DNA of 64,000 nt. It comes from Hippophae tibetana. Taxonomy: Eukaryota > Streptophyta > Magnoliopsida > Rosales > Elaeagnaceae. The notes under the pieces are model-generated. The model was not told the DNA's origin. It did not search any database and saw only the letters and a program-made list of their open reading frames with translations. Below, in pieces: positions 12,838 through 26,332 of this stretch. Each line of letters opens with the position of its first letter. Position 1 is the stretch's first letter. The position numbers and the translations under genes were made by a program. The stretch spans positions 25,710,802 to 25,774,801 of the forward strand of contig CM072807.1 of assembly GCA_037013495.1 (NCBI GenBank). Reading direction: 5' to 3'.

Positions 12838-15406
12838 ATGACACAGATTATTTAAAGAAAACTACGAAATAAAATCTAAAGATGCAAACAATCACAAAAA
12901 ATTTGAAAAAATACAAAAGACATGAAGGAAAAAATTTCTTTCATTTTTTTTAATTTGCGACTTAAGTAAGGAGAAAACATTCAAAGACCAATTTTTTTAA
13001 ATATAAAATACCAAAAATGAAGATAGATATTTTCGTTCGAGCAATCAAGTCATTCATACCAGTTGTTGTGTATTGTTTAGATGAAAATCCTAAGAACCCA
13101 GTAACTCAATAAAATAAGAAAGATTGAATTGCTAAGAACATGGTCAACATGATCAAATCGGAAACATAAAGAAAAAGATTAAAAGAAAAGCAATAAGGTA
13201 GCACCAAACTTGAAGACATTTTTAATTAGTGTAAATTATGAGATTTGGGTTCAAAAACGAGAAGAACTACACTCTTATTTCTATATGTTTTTAGGAATCT
13301 TAACGCGCTTTGGTTTGATATATTATAATAGTTATATCAATTTACGAATTAAAAGTTAAAAATGTGTAAAGTTGCAACCCTTACGAATACATTGTTTTAT
13401 AAAATTGTGTCCTACATTAGCTCTCTTGTTTTTTTCAAATACAAAAATAAGGAGAACACGGAAAACAAAGAAGAAAAAAATGACACAGATTATTTAAAAA
13501 AAACTACGAAATAAAATCTAAAGATGCAAAAATTCACAACAAATTTGAAAAAATACAAAAGACATGAAGGACAAAATTTCTTTCATTTTTTTTAATTTGC
13601 GACTTAAGTAAGGAGAAAACATTCAAACGACCAATTTTTTTAAATCTAAAATACAAAAAATGAAGATAGATATTCTATTTCGTGCAATCAAGTCATTCAT
13701 ACCAATTGATGTGTATTGTTTAGATGAACATCCTAGGAACCGAGTAACTCAAAAAAATAAGAAAGATTGAATTGCTAAGAATATGGTCAAGATGACCAAA
13801 TCGGAAACATAAAGAAAAATATTAAAACAAAAGCAATAAGGTGGCACAAAACTTGAAGACATTTTTAATTAGTGTAAACTATGAGATTTGGGTTCAAAAA
13901 CGAGAAAACTACACTCTTAACTCTATATGTTTTTAGGAATCTTAACGCGCTTTGGTTTGATATATTATAATAGTTATATCAATTTACGAATTAAAAGTTA
14001 AAACAGTTTAAAGTTGAAATCCTTATCAATACATTGTTGAATAAAATTGTGTCCTACATTAGCTTTCTTGTTTTTTTCAAATACAAAAATAAGGAGAACA
14101 CGGAAAACAAAGAACAAAAAAATGACACAGATTATTTAAAGAAAACTACGAAATAAAATCTAAAGATGCAAACAATCACAAAAAATTTGAAAAAATACAA
14201 AAGACATGAAGGACAAAATTTCTTTCATTTTTTTTAATTTGCGACTTAAGTAAGGAGAAAACATTCAAAGACCAATTTTTTTAAATATAAAATACCAAAA
14301 ATGAAGATAGATATTTTCGTTCGTGCAATCAAGTCATTCATACCAGTTGTTGTGTATTGTTTAGATGAAAATCCTAAGAACCCAGTAACTCAATAAAATA
14401 AGAAAGATTGAATTGCTAAGAACATGGTCAACATGATCAAATCGGAAACATAAAGAAAAAGATTAAAACAAAAGCAATAAGGTAGCACCAAACTTGAAGA
14501 CATTTTTAATTAGTGTAAATTATGAGATTTGGGTTCAAAAACGAGAAGAACTACACTCTTATTTCTATATGTTTTTAGGAATCTTAATGCGCTTTGGTTT
14601 GATATATTATAATAGTTATATCAATTTACGAATTAAAAGTTAAAAATGTGTAAAGTTGCAACCCTTACGAATACATTGTTTTATAAAATTGTGTCCTACA
14701 TTAGCTCTCTTGTTTTTTTCAAATACAAAAATAAGGAGAACACGGAAAACAAAGAAGAAAAAAATGACACAGATTATTTAAAAAAAACTACGAAATAAAA
14801 TCTAAAGATGCAAAAATTCACAACAAATTTGAAAAAATACAAAAGACATGAAGGACAAAATTTCTTTCATTTTTTTTTAATTTGCGACTTAAGTAAGGAG
14901 AAAACATTCAAACGACCAATTTTTTTAAATCTAAAATACAAAAAATGAAGATAGATATTCTATTTCGTGCAATCAAGTCATTCATACCAATTGATGTGTA
15001 TTGTTTAGATGAACATCCTAGGAACCGAGTAACTCAAAAAAATAAGAAAGATTGAATTGCTAAGAATATGGTCAAGATGACCAAATCGGAAACATAAAGA
15101 AAAATATTAAAACAAAAGAAATAAGGTGGCACAAAACTTGAAGACATTTTTAATTAGTGTAAACTATGAGATTTGGGTTCAAAAACGAGAAAACTACACT
15201 CTTAACTCTATATGTTTTTAGGAATCTTAACGCGCTTTGGTTTGATATATTATAATAGTTATATCAATTTACGAATTAAAAGTTAAAACAGTTTAAAGTT
15301 GAAATCCTTATCAATACATTGTTGAATAAAATTGTGTCCTACATTAGCTTTCTTGTTTTTTTCAAATACAAAAATAAGGAGAACACGGAAAACAAAGAAC
15401 AAAAAA
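12838..15406 (+). repeat. Block C1: two Q-P dimers (~1285 bp)
   Basis: Monomer starts are 12838 (Q), 13480 (P), 14122 (Q) and 14764 (P). Q is marked by gcaaacaatcac, cattcaaagaccaattt, aaatataaaataccaaaa, atattttcgttcg, ccagttgttgtg, gaaaatcctaag and aacccagtaactcaata, with a beta 3' half. P is marked by agaaaaaaatgacac, atttaaaaaaaactacg, gcaaaaattcac and accaattgatgtg. Its 3' half starts as beta and ends as gamma (aaaacagtttaaagttgaaatcc). I call this ending P1. Confidence 0.9.
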
Positions 15407-16049
15407 ATGACACAGATTATTTAAAGAAAACTACGAAATAAAATCTAAAGATGCAAACAATCACAAAAAATTTGAAAAAATACAAAAGACATGAAGGACA
15501 AAATTTCTTTCATTTTTTTTAATTTGCGACTTAAGTAAGGAGAAAACATTCAAACGACCAATTTTTTTAAATCTAAAATACTAAAAATGAAGATAGATAT
15601 TCTATTTCGTGCAATCAAGTCATTCATACCAGTTGATGCGTATTGCTTAGTTGAACATCTTAGGAACCAAGTAATCCAAAAAAATAAGAAAGATTGAATT
15701 GCTAAGAACATGGTCAAGATGATCAAATCGGAAACATAAAGAAAAAGATTAAAACAAAAGCAATAAGGTAGCACCAAACTTGAAGACATTTTTAATTAGT
15801 GTAAACTATGAGATTTGGGTTCAAAAACGAGAAGAACTACACTCTTATTTCTATATGTTTTTAGGAATCTTAACGCGCTTTGGTTTGATATATTATAATA
15901 GTTATATCAATTTACGAATTAAAAGTTAAAAATGTGTAAAGTTGCAACCCTTACGAATACATTGTTTTATAAAATTGTGTCCTACATTAGCTCTCTTGTT
16001 TTTTTCAAATACAAAAATAAGGAGAACACGGAAAACAAAGAAGAAAAAA
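15407..16049 (+). repeat. Q/R chimeric monomer
   Basis: The 5' end carries the Q marker gcaaacaatcacaaaaaat (about 15453-15471). From about 15551 onward it is type R (caaacgaccaatttt, aaatactaaaaatg, tgcttagttgaacatcttag, aaccaagtaatcc). The switch lies between about 15471 and 15554, in sequence shared by both parents, so the exact breakpoint cannot be placed. Monomer length and register are kept, as expected for an in-register exchange or a conversion tract. Confidence 0.85.
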
Positions 16050-18620
16050 ATGACACAGATTATTTAAAAAAAACTACGAAATAAAATCTAAAGATGCAAA
16101 AATTCACAACAAATTTGAAAAAATACAAAAGACATGAAGGACAAAATTTCTTTCATTTTTTTTTAATTTGCGACTTAAGTAAGGAGAAAACATTCAAACG
16201 ACCAATTTTTTTAAATCTAAAATACAAAAAATGAAGATAGATATTCTATTTCGTGCAATCAAGTCATTCATACCAATTGATGTGTATTGTTTAGATGAAC
16301 ATCCTAGGAACCGAGTAACTCAAAAAAATAAGAAAGATTGAATTTCTAAGAATATGGTCAAGATGACCAAATCGGTAACATAAAGAAAAATATTAAAACA
16401 AAAGAAATAAGGTGGCACAAAACTTGAAGACATTTTTAATTAGTGTAAACTATGAGATTTGGGTTCAAAAACGAGAAAACTACACTCTTAACTCTATATG
16501 TTTTTAGGAATCTTAACGCGCTTTGGTTTGATATATTATAATAGTTATATCAATTTACGAATTAAAAGTTAAAACAGTTTAAAGTTGAAATCCTTATCAA
16601 TACATTGTTGAATAAAATTGTGTCCTACATTAGCTTTCTTGTTTTTTTCAAATACAAAAATAAGGAGAACACGGAAAACAAAGAACAAAAAAATGACACA
16701 GATTATTTAAAGAAAACTACGAAATAAAATCTAAAGATGCAAACAATCACAAGAAATTTGAAAAAATACAAAAGACATGAAGGACAAAATTTCTTTCATT
16801 TTTTTTAATTTGCGACTTAAGTAAGGAGAAAACATTCAAAGACCAATTTTTTTAAATATAAAATACCAAAAATGAAGATAGATATTTTCGTTCGTGCAAT
16901 CAAGTCATTCATACCAGTTGTTGTGTATTGTTTAGATGAAAATCCTAAGAACCCAGTAACTCAATAAAATAAGAAAGATTGAATTGCTAAGAACATGGTC
17001 AACATGATCAAATCGGAAACATAAAGAAAAAGATTAAAACAAAAGCAATAAGGTAGCACCAAACTTGAAGACATTTTTAATTAGTGTAAACTATGAGATT
17101 TGGGTTCAAAAACGAGAAGAACTACACTCTTATTTCTATATGTTTTTAGGAATCTTAACGCGCTTTGGTTTGATATATTATAATAGTTATATCAATTTAC
17201 GAATTAAAAGTTAAAAATGTGTAAAGTTGCAACCCTTACGAATACATTGTTTTATAAAATTGTGTCCTACATTAGCTCTCTTGTTTTTTTCAAATACAAA
17301 AATAAGGAGAACACGGAAAACAAAGAAGAAAAAAATGACACAGATTATTTAAAAAAAACTACGAAATAAAATCTAAAGATGCAAAAATTCACAACAAATT
17401 TGAAAAAATACAAAAGACATGAAGGACAAAATTTCTTTCATTTTTTTTTAATTTGCGACTTAAGTAAGGAGAAAACATTCAAACGACCAATTTTTTTAAA
17501 TCTAAAATACAAAAAATGAAGATAGATATTCTATTTCGTGCAATCAAGTCATTCATACCAATTGATGTGTATTGTTTAGATGAACATCCTAGGAACCGAG
17601 TAACTCAAAAAAATAAGAAAGATTGAATTTCTAAGAATATGGTCAAGATGACCAAATCGGTAACATAAAGAAAAATATTAAAACAAAAGAAATAAGGTGG
17701 CACAAAACTTGAAGACATTTTTAATTAGTGTAAACTATGAGATTTGGGTTCAAAAACGAGAAAACTACACTCTTAACTCTATATGTTTTTAGGAATCTTA
17801 ACGCGCTTTGGTTTGATATATTATAATAGTTATATCAATTTACGAATTAAAAGTTAAAACAGTTTAAAGTTGAAATCCTTATCAATACATTGTTGAATAA
17901 AATTGTGTCCTACATTAGCTTTCTTGTTTTTTTTCAAATACAAAAATAAGGAGAACACGGAAAACAAAGAACAAAAAAATGACACAGATTATTTAAAGAA
18001 AACTACGAAATAAAATCTAAAGATGCAAACAATCACAAGAAATTTGAAAAAATACAAAAGACATGAAGGACAAAATTTCTTTCATTTTTTTTAATTTGCG
18101 ACTTAAGTAAGTAGAAAACATTCAAAGACCAATTTTTTTAAATATAAAATACCAAAAATGAAGATAGATATTTTCGTTCGTGCAATCAAGTCATTCATAC
18201 CAGTTGTTGTGTATTGTTTAGATGAAAATCCTAAGAACCCAGTAACTCAATAAAATAAGAAAGATTGAATTGCTAAGAACATGGTCAACATGATCAAATC
18301 GGAAACATAAAGAAAAAGATTAAAACAAAAGCAATAAGGTAGCACCAAACTTGAAGACATTTTTAATTAGTGTAAACTATGAGATTTGGGTTCAAAAACG
18401 AGAAGAACTACACTCTTATTTCTATATGTTTTTAGGAATCTTAACGCGCTTTGGTTTGATATATTATAATAGTTATATCAATTTACGAATTAAAAGTTAA
18501 AAATGTGTAAAGTTGCAACCCTTACGAATACATTGTTTTATAAAATTGTGTCCTACATTAGCTCTCTTGTTTTTTTCAAATACAAAAATAAGGAGAACAC
18601 GGAAAACAAAGAAGAAAAAA
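16050..18620 (+). repeat. Block C2: P1-Q-P1-Q (two dimers)
   Basis: Monomer starts are 16050 (P1), 16693 (Q), 17335 (P1) and 17979 (Q). The P1 pair shares private states gaatttctaag and cggtaacataaag, and the Q pair shares gcaaacaatcacaagaaat. This supports tandem duplication of one dimer of 1285-1286 bp. The Q at 17979 has a private aagtagaaaac where neighbours have aaggagaaaac. Confidence 0.9.
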
Positions 18621-21600
18621 ATGACACAGATTATTTAAAAAAAACTACGAAATAAAATCTAAAGATGCAAAAATTCACAACAAATTTGAAAAAATACAAA
18701 AGACATGAAGGACAAAATTTCTTTCATGTTTTTTTAATTTGCGACTTAAGTAAGGAGAAAACATTCAAACGACCAATTTTTTTAAATCTAAAATACAAAA
18801 AATGAAGATAGATATTCTATTTCGTGCAATCAAGTCATTCATACCAATTGGTGTGTATTGTTTAGATGAACATCCTAGGAACCGAGTAACTCAAAAAAAT
18901 AAGAAAGATTGAATTGCTAAGAATATGGTCAAGATGACCAAATCGGAAACATAAAGAAAAATATTAAAACAAAAGCAATAAGGTGGCACAAAACTTGAAG
19001 ACATTTTTAATTAGTGTAAACTATGAGATTTGGGTTCAAAAACGAGAAAACTACACTCTTAACTCTATATGTTTTTAGGAATCTTAACGCGCTTTGGTTT
19101 GATATATTATAATAGTTATATCAATTTACGAATTAAAAGTTAAAAATGTGTAAAGTTGCAACCCTTATCAATACATTGTTTTATAAAATTGTGTCCTACA
19201 TTAGCTCTCTTGTTTTTTTCAAATACAAAAATAAGGAGAACACGGAAAACAAAGAACAAAAAAATGACACAGATTATTTAAAGAAAACTACGAAATAAAA
19301 TCTAAAGATGCAAAAAATCACAACAAATTTGAAAAAATACAAAAGACATGAAGGACAAAATTTCTTTCATTTTTTTTAATTTGCGACTTAAGTAAGGAGA
19401 AAACATTCAAACGACCAATTTTTTTAAATCTAAAATACTAAAAATGAAGATAGATATTCTATTTCGTGCAATCAAGTCATTCATACCAGTTGATGCGTAT
19501 TGCTTAGTTGAACATCTTAGGAACCAAGTAATCCAAAAAAATAAGAAAGATTGAATTGCTAAGAACATGGTCAAGATGATCAAATCGGAAACATAAAGAA
19601 AAAGATTAAAACAAAAGCAATAAGGTAGCACCAAACTTGAAGACATTTTTAATTAGTGTAAACTATGAGATTTGGGTTCAAAAACGAGAAGAACTACACT
19701 CTTATTTCTATATGTTTTTAGGAATCTTAACGCGCTTTGGTTTGATATATTATAATAGTTATATCAATTTACGAATTAAAAGTTAAAAATGTGTAAAGTT
19801 GCAACCCTTACGAATACATTGTTTTATAAAATTGTGTCCTACATTAGCTCTCTTGTTTTTTTCAAATACAAAAATAAGGAGAACACGGAAAACAAAGAAG
19901 AAAAAAATGACACAGATTATTTAAAAAAAACTACGAAATAAAATCTAAAGATGCAAAAATTCACAACAAATTTGAAAAAATACAAAAGACATGAAGGACA
20001 AAATTTCTTTCATTTTTTTTAATTTGCGACTTAAGTAAGGAGAAAACATTCAAACGACCAATTTTTTTAAATCTAAAATACAAAAAATGAAGATAGATAT
20101 TCTATTTCGTGCAATCAAGTCATTCATACCAATTGATGTGTATTGTTTAGATGAACATCCTAGGAACCGAGTAACTCAAAAAAATAAGAAAGATTGAATT
20201 GCTAAGAATATGGTCAAGATGACCAAATCGGTAACATAAAGAAAAATATTAAAACAAAAGAAATAAGGTGGCACAAAACTTGAAGACATTTTTAATTAGT
20301 GTAAACTATGAGATTTGGGTTCAAAAACGAGAAAACTACACTCTTAACTCTATATGTTTTTAGGAATCTTAACGCGCTTTGGTTTGATATATTATAATAG
20401 TTATATCAATTTACGAATTAAAAGTTAAAACAGTTTAAAGTTGAAATCCTTATCAATACATTGTTGAATAAAATTGTGTCCTACATTAGCTTTCTTGTTT
20501 TTTTCAAATACAAAAATAAGGAGAACACGGAAAACAAAGAACAAAAAAATGACACAGATTATTTAAAGAAAACTACGAAATAAAATCTAAAGATGCAAAC
20601 AATCACAAGAAATTTGAAAAAATACAAAAGACATGAAGGACAAAATTTCTTTCATTTTTTTTAATTTGCGACTTAAGTAAGGAGAAAACATTCAAAGACC
20701 AATTTTTTTAAATATAAAATACCAAAAATGAAGATAGATATTTTCGTTCGTGCAATCAAGTCATTCATACCAGTTGTTGTGTATTGTTTAGATGAAAATC
20801 CTAAGAACCCAGTAACTCAATAAAATAAGAAAGATTGAATTGCTAAGAACATGGTCAACATGATCAAATCGGAAACATAAAGAAAAAGATTAAAACAAAA
20901 GCAATAAGGTAGCACCAAACTTGAAGACATTTTTAATTAGTGTAAACTATGAGATTTGGGTTCAAAAACGAGAAGAACTACACTCTTATTTCTATATGTT
21001 TTTAGGAATCTTAACGCGCTTTGGTTTGATATATTATAATAGTTATATCAATTTACGAATTAAAAGTTAAAAATGTGTAAAGTTGCAACCCTTACGAATA
21101 CATTGTTTTATAAAATTGTGTCCTACATTAGCTCTCTTGTTTTTTTCAAATACAAAAATAAGGAGAACACGGAAAACAAAGAAGAAAAAAATGACACAGA
21201 TTATTTAAAAAAAACTACGAAATAAAATCTAAAGATGCAAAAATTCACAACAAATTTGAAAAAATACAAAAGACATGAAGGACAAAATTTCTTTCATTTT
21301 TTTTTAATTTGCGACTTAAGTAAGGAGAAAACATTCAAACGACCAATTTTTTTAAATCTAAAATACAAAAAATGAAGATAGATATTCTATTTCGTGCAAT
21401 CAAGTCATTCATACCAATTGATGTGTATTGTTTAGATGAACATCCTAGGAACCGAGTAACTCAAAAAAATAAGAAAGATTGAATTGCTAAGAATATGGTC
21501 AAGATGACCAAATCGGAAACATAAAGAAAAATATTAAAACAAAAGCAATAAGGTGGCACAAAACTTGAAGACATTTTTAATTAGTGTAAACTATGAGATT

Positions 21601-24600
21601 TGGGTTCAAAAACGAGAAAACTACACTCTTAACTCTATATGTTTTTAGGAATCTTAACGCGCTTTGGTTTGATATATTATAATAGTTATATCAATTTACG
21701 AATTAAAAGTTAAAAATGTGTAAAGTTGCAACCCTTATCAATACATTGTTTTATAAAATTGTGTCCTACATTAGCTCTCTTGTTTTTTTCAAATACAAAA
21801 ATAAGGAGAACACGGAAAACAAAGAACAAAAAAATGACACAGATTATTTAAAGAAAACTACGAAATAAAATCTAAAGATGCAAAAAATCACAACAAATTT
21901 GAAAAAATACAAAAGACATGAAGGACAAAATTTCTTTCATTTTTTTTAATTTGCGACTTAAGTAAGGAGAAAACATTCAAACGACCAATTTTTTTAAATC
22001 TAAAATACAAAAAATGAAGATAGATATTCTATTTCGTGCAATCAAGTCATTCATACCAGTTGATGCGTATTGCTTAGTTGAACATCTTAGGAACCAAGTA
22101 ATCCAAAAAAATAAGAAAGATTGAATTGCTAAGAACATGGTCAAGATGATCAAATCGGAAACATAAAGAAAAAGATTAAAACAAAAGCAATAAGGTAGCA
22201 CCAAACTTGAAGACATTTTTAATTAGTATAAACTATGAGATTTGGGTTCAAAAACGAGAAGAACTACACTCTTATTTCTATATGTTTTTAGGAATCTTAA
22301 CGCGCTTTGGTTTGATATATTATAATAGTTATATCAATTTACGAATTAAAAGTTAAAAATGTGTAAAGTTGCAACCCTTACGAATACATTGTTTTATAAA
22401 ATTGTGTCCTACATTAGCTCTCTTGTTTTTTTCAAATACAAAAATAAGGAGAACACGGAAAACAAAGAAGAAAAAAATGACACAGATTATTTAAAAAAAA
22501 CTACGAAATAAAATCTAAAGATGCAAAAATTCACAACAAATTTGAAAAAATACAAAAGACATGAAGGACAAAATTTCTTTCATTTTTTTTTAATTTGCGA
22601 CTTAAGTAAGGAGAAAACATTCAAACGACCAATTTTTTTAAATCTAAAATACAAAAAATGAAGATAGATATTCTATTTCGTGCAATCAAGTCATTCATAC
22701 CAATTGATGTGTATTGTTTAGATGAACATCCTAGGAACCGAGTAACTCAAAAAAATAAGAAAGATTGAATTTCTAAGAATATGGTCAAGATGACCAAATC
22801 GGTAACATAAAGAAAAATATTAAAACAAAAGAAATAAGGTGGCACAAAACTTGAAGACATTTTTAATTAGTGTAAACTATGAGATTTGGGTTCAAAAACG
22901 AGAAAACTACACTCTTAACTCTATATGTTTTTAGGAATCTTAACGCGCTTTGGTTTGATATATTATAATAGTTATATCAATTTACGAATTAAAAGTTAAA
23001 ACAGTTTAAAGTTGAAATCCTTATCAATACATTGTTGAATAAAATTGTGTCCTACATTAGCTTTCTTGTTTTTTTCAAATACAAAAATAAGGAGAACACG
23101 GAAAACAAAGAACAAAAAAATGACACAGATTATTTAAAGAAAACTACGAAATAAAATCTAAAGATGCAAACAATCACAAGAAATTTGAAAAAATACAAAA
23201 GACATGAAGGACAAAATTTCTTTCATTTTTTTTAATTTGCGACTTAAGTAAGGAGAAAACATTCAAAGACCAATTTTTTTAAATATAAAATACCAAAAAT
23301 GAAGATAGATATTTTCGTTCGTGCAATCAAGTCATTCATACCAGTTGTTGTGTATTGTTTAGATGAAAATCCTAAGAACCCAGTAACTCAATAAAATAAG
23401 AAAGATTGAATTGCTAAGAACATGGTCAACATGATCAAATCGGAAACATAAAGAAAAAGATTAAAACAAAAGCAATAAGGTAGCACCAAACTTGAAGACA
23501 TTTTTAATTAGTGTAAACTATGAGATTTGGGTTCAAAAACGAGAAGAACTACACTCTTATTTCTATATGTTTTTAGGAATCTTAACGCGCTTTGGTTTGA
23601 TATATTATAATAGTTATATCAATTTACGAATTAAAAGTTAAAAATGTGTAAAGTTGCAACCCTTACGAATACATTGTTTTATAAAATTGTGTCCTACATT
23701 AGCTCTCTTGTTTTTTTCAAATACAAAAATAAGGAGAACACGGAAAACAAAGAAGAAAAAAATGACACAGATTATTTAAAAAAAACTACGAAATAAAATC
23801 TAAAGATGCAAAAATTCACAACAAATTTGAAAAAATACAAAAGACATGAAGGACAAAATTTCTTTCATGTTTTTTTAATTTGCGACTTAAGTAAGGAGAA
23901 AACATTCAAACGACCAATTTTTTTAAATCTAAAATACAAAAAATGAAGATAGATATTCTATTTCGTGCAATCAAGTCATTCATACCAATTGGTGTGTATT
24001 GTTTAGATGAACATCCTAGGAACCGAGTAACTCAAAAAAATAAGAAAGATTGAATTGCTAAGAATATGGTCAAGATGACCAAATCGGAAACATAAAGAAA
24101 AATATTAAAACAAAAGCAATAAGGTGGCACAAAACTTGAAGACATTTTTAATTAGTGTAAACTATGAGATTTGGGTTCAAAAACGAGAAAACTACACTCT
24201 TAACTCTATATGTTTTTAGGAATCTTAACGCGCTTTGGTTTGATATATTATAATAGTTATATCAATTTACGAATTAAAAGTTAAAAATGTGTAAAGTTGC
24301 AACCCTTATCAATACATTGTTTTATAAAATTGTGTCCTACATTAGCTCTCTTGTTTTTTTCAAATACAAAAATAAGGAGAACACGGAAAACAAAGAACAA
24401 AAAAATGACACAGATTATTTAAAGAAAACTACGAAATAAAATCTAAAGATGCAAAAAATCACAACAAATTTGAAAAAATACAAAAGACATGAAGGACAAA
24501 ATTTCTTTCATTTTTTTTAATTTGCGACTTAAGTAAGGAGAAAACATTCAAACGACCAATTTTTTTAAATCTAAAATACTAAAAATGAAGATAGATATTC

Positions 24601-26332
24601 TATTTCGTGCAATCAAGTCATTCATACCAGTTGATGCGTATTGCTTAGTTGAACATCTTAGGAACCAAGTAATCCAAAAAAATAAGAAAGATTGAATTGC
24701 TAAGAACATGGTCAAGATGATCAAATCGGAAACATAAAGAAAAAGATTAAAACAAAAGCAATAAGGTAGCACCAAACTTGAAGACATTTTTAATTAGTGT
24801 AAACTATGAGATTTGGGTTCAAAAACGAGAAGAACTACACTCTTATTTCTATATGTTTTTAGGAATCTTAACGCGCTTTGGTTTGATATATTATAATAGT
24901 TATATCAATTTACGAATTAAAAGTTAAAAATGTGTAAAGTTGCAACCCTTACGAATACATTGTTTTATAAAATTGTGTCCTACATTAGCTCTCTTGTTTT
25001 TTTCAAATACAAAAATAAGGAGAACACGGAAAACAAAGAAGAAAAAAATGACACAGATTATTTAAAAAAAACTACGAAATAAAATCTAAAGATGCAAAAA
25101 TTCACAACAAATTTGAAAAAATACAAAAGACATGAAGGACAAAATTTCTTTCATTTTTTTTTAATTTGCGACTTAAGTAAGGAGAAAACATTCAAACGAC
25201 CAATTTTTTTAAATCTAAAATACAAAAAATGAAGATAGATATTCTATTTCGTGCAATCAAGTCATTCATACCAATTGATGTGTATTGTTTAGATGAACAT
25301 CCTAGGAACCGAGTAACTCAAAAAAATAAGAAAGATTGAATTGCTAAGAATATGGTCAAGATGACCAAATCGGTAACATAAAGAAAAATATTAAAACAAA
25401 AGAAATAAGGTGGCACAAAACTTGAAGACATTTTTAATTAGTGTAAACTATGAGATTTGGGTTCAAAAACGAGAAAACTACACTCTTAACTCTATATGTT
25501 TTTAGGAATCTTAACGCGCTTTGGTTTGATATATTATAATAGTTATATCAATTTACGAATTAAAAGTTAAAACAGTTTAAAGTTGAAATCCTTATCAATA
25601 CATTGTTGAATAAAATTGTGTCCTACATTAGCTTTCTTGTTTTTTTCAAATACAAAAATAAGGAGAACACGGAAAACAAAGAACAAAAAAATGACACAGA
25701 TTATTTAAAGAAAACTACGAAATAAAATCTAAAGATGCAAACAATCACAAGAAATTTGAAAAAATACAAAAGACATGAAGGACAAAATTTCTTTCATTTT
25801 TTTTAATTTGCGACTTAAGTAAGGAGAAAACATTCAAAGACCAATTTTTTTAAATATAAAATACCAAAAATGAAGATAGATATTTTCGTTCGTGCAATCA
25901 AGTCATTCATACCAGTTGTTGTGTATTGTTTAGATGAAAATCCTAAGAACCCAGTAACTCAATAAAATAAGAAAGATTGAATTGCTAAGAACATGGTCAA
26001 CATGATCAAATCGGAAACATAAAGAAAAAGATTAAAACAAAAGCAATAAGGTAGCACCAAACTCGAAGACATTTTTAATTAGTGTAAACTATGAGATTTG
26101 GGTTCAAAAACGAGAAGAACTACACTCTTATTTCTATATGTTTTTAGGAATCTTAACGCGCTTTGGTTTGATATATTATAATAGTTATATCAATTTACGA
26201 ATTAAAAGTTAAAAATGTGTAAAGTTGCAACCCTTACGAATACATTGTTTTATAAAATTGTGTCCTACATTAGCTCTCTTGTTTTTTTCAAATACAAAAA
26301 TAAGGAGAACACGGAAAACAAAGAAGAAAAAA
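18621..26332 (+). repeat. Block C3: three tetramers P2-R-P1-Q (~2571 bp each)
   Basis: Units are 18621-21190, 21191-23761 and 23762-26332 (2570, 2571 and 2571 bp). Monomer starts are 18621, 19264, 19907, 20549; 21191, 21834, 22477, 23120; 23762, 24405, 25048, 25691. P2 has the P 5' half with a pure beta 3' half (aaaaatgtgtaaag, attgttttataa). R has tgcttagttgaacatcttag. P1 has aaaagaaataagg and a gamma-like end. Q is as in block C1. Units one and three share private changes in P2 (tttcatgttttttt and accaattggtgtg) that unit two lacks. So exchange acted over whole units 5141 bp apart and not only between neighbours. Confidence 0.93.
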
